From contig JAZLJA010000017.1 of assembly GCA_045617625.1 (NCBI GenBank), forward strand, positions 1 to 28,367: a stretch of 28,367 nucleotides of DNA, written 5' to 3'. Under the pieces are notes generated by a model. It was not told the origin of the DNA. It saw only the letters and a program-made list of their open reading frames with translations, and searched no databases. Both the position numbers and the translations under genes were made by a program. Source of the stretch: Firm-04 sp045617625. Its GTDB lineage: Bacteria > Bacillota > Clostridia > Oscillospirales > Ruminococcaceae. Positions 22,386 through 28,367 of this stretch are shown here, one piece after another; position 1 is the first letter of the stretch; each line of letters opens with the position of its first letter.

Positions 22386-23822
22386 ATGAATTATCGTATC
22401 ATTGGCTATGTGCTCGGACTGCTCATGGTGTTTGAAGGCATTTTTATGGCGGTTCCGATGATTACTGCCGCGGTTTATCGTGAACATGAAATTTGGATTT
22501 TTGCTGTGATCGCATTGTTCTGCGTGTTGATCGGATTGATCGCATCCAAGCTGTTTAAGCCGCAGAAAAAGACCATGTTTGCCCGTGAGGGATATCTTAT
22601 TGTGGCATTCAGCTGGATCTTACTCAGTGTGGTGGGAGCACTTCCGCTGTATCTGACGGGTGCTATCCCCTCTTTCCTCGACGCTCTGTTTGAATCGGTA
22701 TCGGGTTTTACCACCACAGGTGCTACCATTCTGACCGAAGTGGAAAGTCTGCCGAAATCAATTTTGATGTGGCGCAGCTTTATGCACTGGGTCGGCGGTA
22801 TGGGTGTGCTAGTGTTTATTATGGCATTTGTGCCGCTTTCGGGTGGTCAGAATATGTATATTATGAAAGCCGAAAGTCCCGGACCATCCGTGAGCAAACT
22901 GGTTCCCAGAGTAAAAACAACCGCACTGATTCTCTATACCATGTATTTTGCATTGACTTTTGCCGAATTTCTTTTCTTGGTTTTGGGAGAAATGAATATC
23001 TTTGAGGCATTGAATACCGCTTTCGGAACTGCGGGCACAGGCGGTTTCGGCATTCGCAACGATGGTATGGCAGGATTCTCCCCATATACACAGATTGTTG
23101 TAATCGTTTTTATGTTCCTGTTTGGCGTCAATTTCACATCGTTTTATCTCATACTGCGCGGTAAATTCAAGGATGCGTTCAATACGGAACTTCGTGTTTA
23201 TCTTGGTACAGCAGCGGTTTGTTCCCTTTATATCGCATGGAACATTCGCAATTTGTTTGATGGATTCGGTGAAGCACTGCGCCACAGTACATTTACGGTT
23301 GGATCAATTATGTCAACTACGGGTTTTGCAACATCCGATTTTAATCTCTGGCCTGGAGAATCCCGCACCCTGATCGCAATTTTACTGTTTGTCGGCGCAT
23401 GTGCAGGCAGTACCTGCGGCGGCATTAAGCTTTCGCGTTTGATGATTCTCGGAAAAAGCCTTACCAATGAGCTCCGTCTGTTGATTCATCCGAAACAGGT
23501 TCGGAAAATCACCGTTGACGGCAGACAAATTGAGAATGATGTTGTTCGCAACACACATGTATATATGGTTTGTTACAGCCTGATTTTTGTGTGTTCCATG
23601 TTGCTTCTTTCGTTTGACAAACATGATTTGATCACGCATTTCACTGCGGTTGCGACCGCAATCAATAATGTCGGGCCGGGACTGGAGGCGGTTGGACCGA
23701 TGTCCAACTTCAGCGTACTCTCCCCGCTCTCCAAATCTGTCCTGATTTTTGATATGCTCGCAGGCAGACTGGAAATTTTCCCGATTGTACTTCTGCTGAC
23801 ACCTTCTACCTGGAAAAAATAA
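22386..23822 (+). CDS. trkH: Trk potassium uptake channel subunit TrkH
   Basis: The 478-residue integral membrane protein has the four-fold pore repeat of TrkH/KtrB. The P-loop filters can be seen in order: SGFTTTGATI, TAGTGGFGI, SIMSTTGFATSDF and AINNVGPGLEAV. The characteristic FMHWVGGMGVLV and the CAGSTCGGIKLSRL stretches are present. It is the K+-conducting subunit, probably coupled to Na+ or H+, with TrkA as its gating ring. The ATG follows AGGAAGGG by six or seven bases; a TTG just before it is ignored. The C-terminus (LLLTPSTWKK) is typical. It shares the trkA promoter, and a strong hairpin follows the stop. Confidence 0.95.
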   Translation: MNYRIIGYVLGLLMVFEGIFMAVPMITAAVYREHEIWIFAVIALFCVLIGLIASKLFKPQKKTMFAREGYLIVAFSWILLSVVGALPLYLTGAIPSFLDALFESVSGFTTTGATILTEVESLPKSILMWRSFMHWVGGMGVLVFIMAFVPLSGGQNMYIMKAESPGPSVSKLVPRVKTTALILYTMYFALTFAEFLFLVLGEMNIFEALNTAFGTAGTGGFGIRNDGMAGFSPYTQIVVIVFMFLFGVNFTSFYLILRGKFKDAFNTELRVYLGTAAVCSLYIAWNIRNLFDGFGEALRHSTFTVGSIMSTTGFATSDFNLWPGESRTLIAILLFVGACAGSTCGGIKLSRLMILGKSLTNELRLLIHPKQVRKITVDGRQIENDVVRNTHVYMVCYSLIFVCSMLLLSFDKHDLITHFTAVATAINNVGPGLEAVGPMSNFSVLSPLSKSVLIFDMLAGRLEIFPIVLLLTPSTWKK

Positions 23823-23828
23823 ATGCAA

Positions 23829-23867
23829 AATCCCCCGAAAGCATCATTGTGATACTTTCGGGGGATT
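23829..23867. terminator. Bidirectional terminator between trkH and the PstS-like gene
   Basis: A perfect 13-bp stem (AATCCCCCGAAAG with CTTTCGGGGGATT) around a 13-base loop separates two convergent genes. The U-run is TTTTGC on the minus strand and weaker on the plus strand. Confidence 0.85.
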
Positions 23868-23870
23868 CGT

Positions 23871-24836
23871 TTATCCGTTGACTGAAACATAGCCTGTATC
23901 TTCAATGATACCCTGACATTCATCTGAGAGCATCCATTCAAGCAGTTTCTTGACATTTGGATTTGCATTGTCTGTTCGATATACTGCAAAAAACGTATTG
24001 ACAATCGGATAAGATTCATTTCGGACATTCTCTTTGCTCGGAAAAACGCCGTCTAATGCAAGCATTTTCACGCCGTTGTCAGCTACCATTCCGTCAACAT
24101 AAAAGCGGAATGAAAATCCGATTGCACTGCCAAGAAATGTCAGATAGTCTTTCTGGGGTGTTATATCACCCATAAAGCGCAAAAAAGATGACTGGCTTCC
24201 GCTGCCTTCGTTGCGCTGCAAAGCTGCGATATGCGCATTTTTCCCGCCAAGTTCACTCCAGTTGCGCACTTTGCCGCTGTAAATATCGCGTATTTGATCT
24301 GTCGTCAGGCTATTTATCGGATTATCGGCATTGACGAGAAATACAAACGCCTCTTTTCCGACTGGCACAAATTCAAGTGAAACACCTTTTTCCTCTGCAT
24401 ACGCTTTTTGTTCCTCAGAGGGAGGGGCAAGCAGGGCGATATCAGTATCACCGTCTACGATTTTTTTGTATGCTTTTGGAGTGTTGTTCATTTGCAGACT
24501 GCTATCATCAGAAAACTGATTGGTCGTGGCATCATATTGATAGCATCCGCTTGGATATACCGCATTGACAATGGATGCGGTAATCGGATATAAAGCAGCG
24601 GCACTGTCCAGAATTGGCAGCTCCCCTGTTAGTTGAAAATCTGTATCGCAATTTGCAGTTTGGGCATGATCATCAAACGGCAGATACTTTGAAATTTCAA
24701 CTGAACGTGCCTGCATTTCGGGACTATAATCGCAAAGGCAGCGTTTGGTAAAAACTTCATAGATTGCCAACTGAAACAAAGCAAACAGTAGCGCGACAAA
24801 CACAAGAATTGAAATAGCTTTTCGTTTGTTCAGCAT
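23871..24836 (-). CDS. PstS-like phosphate-binding-domain protein, membrane anchored
   Basis: The 321-residue protein has an N-terminal hydrophobic segment (about 8-28) without a lipobox, so it is probably a signal anchor. A periplasmic-binding fold of the PstS family follows: LDSAAALYPITASIV at about 77-90, TDIALLAPPSEEQ, FVFLVNADNPINSLT, the typical RDIYSGKVRNWSELGG, and the ligand loop EGSGSQSSF (210-218). Phosphate or another oxyanion is the likely ligand. No PstCAB or PhoU is in the window. It is the last gene of an operon with two small membrane proteins, starting three bases after the preceding stop. It may be a sensor or accessory protein rather than an ABC transporter component, by context only. 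Confidence 0.82.
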   Translation of the reverse strand: MLNKRKAISILVFVALLFALFQLAIYEVFTKRCLCDYSPEMQARSVEISKYLPFDDHAQTANCDTDFQLTGELPILDSAAALYPITASIVNAVYPSGCYQYDATTNQFSDDSSLQMNNTPKAYKKIVDGDTDIALLAPPSEEQKAYAEEKGVSLEFVPVGKEAFVFLVNADNPINSLTTDQIRDIYSGKVRNWSELGGKNAHIAALQRNEGSGSQSSFLRFMGDITPQKDYLTFLGSAIGFSFRFYVDGMVADNGVKMLALDGVFPSKENVRNESYPIVNTFFAVYRTDNANPNVKKLLEWMLSDECQGIIEDTGYVSVNG

Positions 24837-24839
24837 GAT

Positions 24840-24980
24840 TTATCCTCTTTCGTTTGCAATATATGCGATGATGGAGACATTATCATGCAGGTGGATGGTA
24901 TAAAATGTCAGGGCAGCGGTTGCAGCAATTCCAATCACACAAATCAAAGTCAAAAGAATCCAAAATGTCCTTATTTTCAT
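24840..24980 (-). CDS. Small single-pass membrane protein, 46 residues
   Basis: A 46-residue ORF encodes MKIRTFWILLTLICVIGIAA and then TAALTFYTIHLHDNV, ending NERG. Nearly the whole N-terminal half is one membrane helix (about 5-27). It is flanked tightly: the upstream gene's stop (TGA) is part of its ribosome site TGAGGT, eight bases ahead of its ATG, and the PstS-like gene starts three bases after its TAA. That spacing strongly suggests translational coupling and real expression. It has no recognised family; a subunit of a membrane complex with its two neighbours is a reasonable guess. Confidence 0.7.
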   Translation of the reverse strand: MKIRTFWILLTLICVIGIAATAALTFYTIHLHDNVSIIAYIANERG

Positions 24981-24988
24981 GTCATACC

Positions 24989-25420
24989 TCACATATGTTG
25001 GATTCCAATTGATAGACTGATCAGAAGGATCAAAATCAACGAAATCATGATTACGGCTATAAATATGCCGATGATGGAGAGAACTTTGTATTTCTTTCGT
25101 TTTTGGGGATCGGTATTATTTCGTCTGTTTATGAGAAATATCACGGTGAAAGGTATGGAAATCAATGGCAGCAGAAGTAGCTGTGAGATGAATACTGCAA
25201 CAATGGTTGACGGCACTTCTGATGTTGCATAATACCAGAAGAACAGACTTGCGATATATACGATACAAGTTGCAGCAACTGAAATCTTGAGAGCCTTATT
25301 CCATTTCATCTGCTCCGTTTCATCCTGTGCTTTTTTCTTTTTCAACGAAAAATATATAATGTCAAAAATACTATAATTGCATAATGTCGGAAGCAAAATA
25401 ATCCAGAGAAAATCCAGCAT
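24989..25420 (-). CDS. Membrane protein, about four transmembrane segments
   Basis: The 143-residue product has hydrophobic segments at about 3-22, 45-65, 70-95 and 115-138, with a lysine-rich cytoplasmic-looking loop (KKKKAQDETEQMKW) after the first. I chose the ATG at 25420 because AGAGGA is six bases upstream; ATGs at 25441 and 25426 are also in frame but overlap or precede this site. I do not recognise the family. It is first in a tight operon with the 46-residue membrane protein and the PstS-like protein, so the three may form one membrane assembly. Confidence 0.65.
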   Translation of the reverse strand: MLDFLWIILLPTLCNYSIFDIIYFSLKKKKAQDETEQMKWNKALKISVAATCIVYIASLFFWYYATSEVPSTIVAVFISQLLLLPLISIPFTVIFLINRRNNTDPQKRKKYKVLSIIGIFIAVIMISLILILLISLSIGIQHM

Positions 25421-25458
25421 AGCCATTCCTCTTTCCATCATTTGATTTGGTATATTGT

Positions 25459-25487
25459 ATTATATCACACAAGTGTATATTTGACAA
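25459..25487 (-). promoter_or_regulatory. Promoter of the membrane protein/PstS-like operon
   Basis: On the minus strand TTGTCA (25482-25487) and TATAAT (25459-25464) are 17 bases apart, about 40 bases before the first gene. Confidence 0.85.
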
Positions 25488-25516
25488 GAGCGTTTGAAAA
25501 ATCTTCATGAATTCTT

Positions 25517-25551
25517 AAAAAAACTGCACAGTTTTGAAAACTGTGCAGTTT
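25517..25551 (-). terminator. Rho-independent terminator after the PutP-like gene
   Basis: AAACTGCACAG and CTGTGCAGTTT form an 11-bp stem whose loop can close further by four A-T pairs. On the minus strand it is followed by seven T residues. It lies ten bases after the gene's stop. Confidence 0.92.
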
Positions 25552-25561
25552 TTCAATCCGA

Positions 25562-27100
25562 TTACTTTTTCATCAGAGCATTGACTTCATCGTATTCTGT
25601 GATGACATCTTTGTCAGGAGCTTTCGTGATGAGGGAAACCACAATTATGGTGATGGTTGCAAGGACAAATGCAGGTAACAGTTCGTAAATACCGAACGCA
25701 CCACCCAGTTTTGAAATGCCAAACTTCCAGACAAATACCATGACACCGCCAACGATCATGCCTGCGAGTGCGCCCCATTTGTTGGAACGTTTCCAGAACA
25801 GTGCTGTCAGCATGACAGGACCGAATGTTGCGCCGAAACCAGCCCATGCAAAGGAAACAACGCGGAATACAGAACTATCAGGATTCCAAGCGAGCACAAC
25901 ACCCAGAACGGCAATGACAAGCAAAACTGCTCTTGCGACGAGCATGGAGACCTTCTCAGACATCTTGATTTTGAACACACCCTTGAGCAAATCCTCTGAC
26001 ATACTGGAAGAAGCTGCAAGAAGCTGAGAGTCTGACGTAGACATTGTGCAGGCAAGAATACCTGCAAATACAAGACCTGCAATGATTGCCAGCAAAATAT
26101 GATTCTCACTCATGAACATGGCGATCTTGATAATAATACGCTCGGAATTTGTGCCGTCAAGAGCTTCAATGGTGCCGTTTGCAGTCAAAGCATTTCCGAT
26201 GAAACCGATGAAAATTGCAATTGCCATCGAAATAATTACCCATATGGTTGCGATTCTGCGGGATGTCTTAATTTTATTCTGATCTTCCGTTGCCATGAAT
26301 CGAAGCAACACATGCGGCATACCGAAATAGCCAAGGCCCCAGGCAAGCAGAGATGCAATCGTCAGAAGTGAATATTGATCTGCGCCGTTGGTTGTGACAT
26401 TGTGAATATTGCTCAGCGAGAAGTAACCTGCGATCGATTTTGCATTGTCAATAACATTATCAAAACCGCCTGCATGACTGACACCGAACAAAACGATCGA
26501 AATCAAAGCAAAGGTCATGACAATACTCTGAATCAGGTCGGTGAAGCTGGCTGCAAGAAAACCTCCTGAGCAGGTGTATGCAATGATGACAATCGCACTG
26601 AAAATCATTGCTGTGTGATAATCCCAGTTGAACAGTGTTTCAAACAGCTTTCCGCATGCAGAGAAACCTGATGCAGTATATGGCACAAAAAACACAAGAA
26701 TGATGACGGCAGCAATGCATTTCAAAAGATTATTGCTGTCATGATAACGATTGGAGAAGAATTCGGGAATGGTGAGCGAATTGGTTTTCTGTGTGTAGAT
26801 GCGGAGACGTTTTGCGACGATAAGCCAGTTCAGATAGGTGCCGATTGCAAGACCGATTGCCGTCCAGCCTGCTTCTGCACCGCCTGTGAGGTATGCTACT
26901 CCGGGAAGACCCATCAGCAGCCAACTGCTCATGTCAGATGCTTCTGCACTCATTGCAGCGACCAGTGGTCCCAATTTTCTGCCGCCCAGATAGAAATCAC
27001 TGACATTCTTGGTTTTTCTGGAATAAAGTATTCCAATCGTCAGCATTCCGAGCAGATACACAATAATCGTTGCCATAATGGCAATAAACGAAGAACTCAT
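25562..27100 (-). CDS. putP: Sodium/proline-type symporter (SSS family, PutP-like)
   Basis: The 512-residue protein has about 13 membrane segments and the SSS family signatures: FYLGGRKLGPLVAAMSAEASDMSSW in the first helices (Na+ site and unwound helix), LLMGLPGVAYLTGG, TIPEFFSNRY, and the CTMSTSDSQLLAASS sequence of helix 8. These match PutP of E. coli and Bacillus more closely than the sugar or pantothenate members, so Na+/proline uptake is the best assignment; related solutes cannot be ruled out. AAAGGGGTG lies about 12 bases before the ATG. It follows fhs by 32 bases with no visible promoter or terminator between them, so readthrough from fhs is likely. Confidence 0.88.
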   Translation of the reverse strand: MSSSFIAIMATIIVYLLGMLTIGILYSRKTKNVSDFYLGGRKLGPLVAAMSAEASDMSSWLLMGLPGVAYLTGGAEAGWTAIGLAIGTYLNWLIVAKRLRIYTQKTNSLTIPEFFSNRYHDSNNLLKCIAAVIILVFFVPYTASGFSACGKLFETLFNWDYHTAMIFSAIVIIAYTCSGGFLAASFTDLIQSIVMTFALISIVLFGVSHAGGFDNVIDNAKSIAGYFSLSNIHNVTTNGADQYSLLTIASLLAWGLGYFGMPHVLLRFMATEDQNKIKTSRRIATIWVIISMAIAIFIGFIGNALTANGTIEALDGTNSERIIIKIAMFMSENHILLAIIAGLVFAGILACTMSTSDSQLLAASSSMSEDLLKGVFKIKMSEKVSMLVARAVLLVIAVLGVVLAWNPDSSVFRVVSFAWAGFGATFGPVMLTALFWKRSNKWGALAGMIVGGVMVFVWKFGISKLGGAFGIYELLPAFVLATITIIVVSLITKAPDKDVITEYDEVNALMKK

Positions 27101-27132
27101 TTTTCACATACACCCCTTTTATATTCAAAGAA

Positions 27133-28367
27133 TCAGAATAAGCCTGAAATTTTGCCGTCCGAATCAACGTCGATTTTTTCAGCGGCAGGAACTTTTGGCA
27201 ATCCGGGCATCGTCATGATATCACCCGTCAAAACAACGATGAATCCTGCGCCCGCAGAAACTTTCACGTTTTTGATGGTTACGGTGAAATGTTCAGGCGC
27301 ACCGGGAATACTTTTGTCATCTGTAAAGCTATATTGTGTTTTCGCAACACAAATCGGAAGTTTGTCGAAACCGTTGGCTGTCAGCTGATCAATTTGTTTC
27401 TGTGCCGCAGGGAGAATATTGATATCGTCACCGCGATAGATTTTTTGCACCACAGTACGAATCTTCTCCTCAATAGAAGCTTCTGTGTCGTAGGAGAAGG
27501 TGAAATCGCCCTGTTCCTCCTCACACAGACGCACGACTTCTTTGGCAAGCTCCATGCCGCCTTTGCCGCCTTCCGCCCAAACGGTAGAGAGAACGACATT
27601 GACACCGAGATCTTTGCATTTCTGAATAATCAGCTCGATTTCGGCATCCGTATCCGTCGGGAAACGATTGACTGCTACCACAGAGGGCAGTTTATAGACA
27701 TCTTTGATGTTGGAAACGTGACGCAAAAGATTCGGAATTCCTGCTTCCAATGCGGCAAGGTTTTCTTCGCCGAGCGCCGTTTTGGGCAGACCACCATGCA
27801 TTTTCAGCGCTCTGACAGTTGCGACAATTACCACAGCAGAAGGCGTCAATCCTGCCATGCGGCATTTGATGTCGAGGAATTTTTCTGCGCCAAGATCGGC
27901 ACCAAACCCTGCTTCCGTGACAGCATAATCTCCGAGTTTGAGTGCCATTTTTGTTGCAAGCACAGAGTTACATCCGTGTGCGATATTTGCAAAAGGTCCG
28001 CCGTGTACGAACGCAGGGGTACCTTCAAGCGTCTGCACCAGATTTGGCTTGAGTGCATCTTTTAGAAGGGCTGCCATAGCACCAACAGCATTCAGCTGTC
28101 CGGCGGTGACAGGTTTTTCGTCATATGTATAAGCAACAACGATGCGGGAAAGACGTGCTTTCAAGTCATCAATCGAAGTTGCAAGGCAAAAGACCGCCAT
28201 GATCTCAGATGCAACAGTAATGTCATAGCCATCCTCCCGCGGAACACCATTGATTCTGCCGCCCAAGCCGGCCGTGACATAGCGAAGCTGACGATCATTC
28301 ATACCAACGCAGCGCCGCCAAGTGATACGCCGCGGGCCGATATTCAGGGCATTTCCCTGATAGATAT
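27133..28367 (-). CDS. fhs: Formate-tetrahydrofolate ligase, 5' partial
   Basis: The frame runs past the right edge; 411 residues of a family usually near 556 are visible. Just inside the edge the sequence reads NALNIGPRRITW, the canonical Fhs signature, continuing into MNDRQLRYV. Further motifs are REDGYDITVASEIMAV, EGTPAFVHGGPFANIAHG, TEAGFGADLGAEKF, VVAVNRFPTDTDAE and AGAGFIVVLTGDIMTMPGLPK. It makes 10-formyl-tetrahydrofolate from formate, THF and ATP, serving one-carbon metabolism, here alongside serine synthesis elsewhere in the window. The N-terminal nucleotide loop and start are off the window. putP follows on the same strand. Confidence 0.96.
   Translation of the reverse strand, partial: IYQGNALNIGPRRITWRRCVGMNDRQLRYVTAGLGGRINGVPREDGYDITVASEIMAVFCLATSIDDLKARLSRIVVAYTYDEKPVTAGQLNAVGAMAALLKDALKPNLVQTLEGTPAFVHGGPFANIAHGCNSVLATKMALKLGDYAVTEAGFGADLGAEKFLDIKCRMAGLTPSAVVIVATVRALKMHGGLPKTALGEENLAALEAGIPNLLRHVSNIKDVYKLPSVVAVNRFPTDTDAEIELIIQKCKDLGVNVVLSTVWAEGGKGGMELAKEVVRLCEEEQGDFTFSYDTEASIEEKIRTVVQKIYRGDDINILPAAQKQIDQLTANGFDKLPICVAKTQYSFTDDKSIPGAPEHFTVTIKNVKVSAGAGFIVVLTGDIMTMPGLPKVPAAEKIDVDSDGKISGLF

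Noticed and set aside
27289..28065. 258-codon plus-strand frame across fhs
   Set aside because: Antisense of a strongly conserved Fhs; its translation has no family pattern.

Overview
The window looks like chromosomal DNA from a low-to-mid GC, Gram-positive gut or rumen clostridium, most likely a Ruminococcus-like member of the Oscillospiraceae. This is inferred from gene content, not from an rRNA. The supporting features are the YloU/FakA pair, QueH, a short ACT-type SerA beside SerC, Fhs, a SpoVB-like flippase, a GH31 alpha-xylosidase, BspA-type leucine-rich repeats and strong GGAGG ribosome binding sites. No phage, transposon, CRISPR array, tRNA or rRNA was recognised.

Layout. Bases 1-157 hold the end of a leucine-rich-repeat protein. 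A plus-strand block follows: an Asp23-like protein with fatty acid kinase FakA (294-2332), epoxyqueuosine reductase QueH (2387-3052), and the serine operon serC - small membrane protein - serA (3239-5969). The minus strand then carries a polysaccharide-type flippase (6385-7929) trailed by two possible small genes (6017-6307), and a two-component system whose sensor kinase has an odd threonine- and aromatic-rich ectodomain (8020-10647). A divergent cell-wall amidase (10797-11537) runs tail-to-tail into a class B penicillin-binding protein (11529-13133), which lies behind a small anchored protein (13229-13762). A 402-base intergenic region (13763-14164) contains what looks like a complete independent small RNA gene with promoter, hairpins and terminator, followed by a C39-like lipoprotein (14165-15001).

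The minus-strand operon GH31 alpha-xylosidase - PH-domain protein with a Cys/His tail - FkbM methyltransferase (15098-19119) is divergent from a short-chain dehydrogenase and a histidine phosphatase (19377-20880). Next comes trkA-trkH potassium uptake (21015-23822). The minus strand then carries an operon of two membrane proteins and a PstS-like binding protein (23871-25420), a PutP-like sodium symporter (25562-27100) and formate-tetrahydrofolate ligase, which runs off the right edge (27133-28367).

Biologically the window mixes housekeeping metabolism (serine synthesis, one-carbon folate, queuosine, exogenous fatty acid activation, K+ uptake) with envelope functions (amidase, PBP, flippase, two-component sensor, lipoprotein). 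The best candidates for something undescribed are the small RNA at about 13937-14099, which has two competing pairing partners for one arm and CU-rich single strands, the sensor kinase ectodomain, and the small Cys-rich ORF and its 47-residue neighbour behind the flippase.
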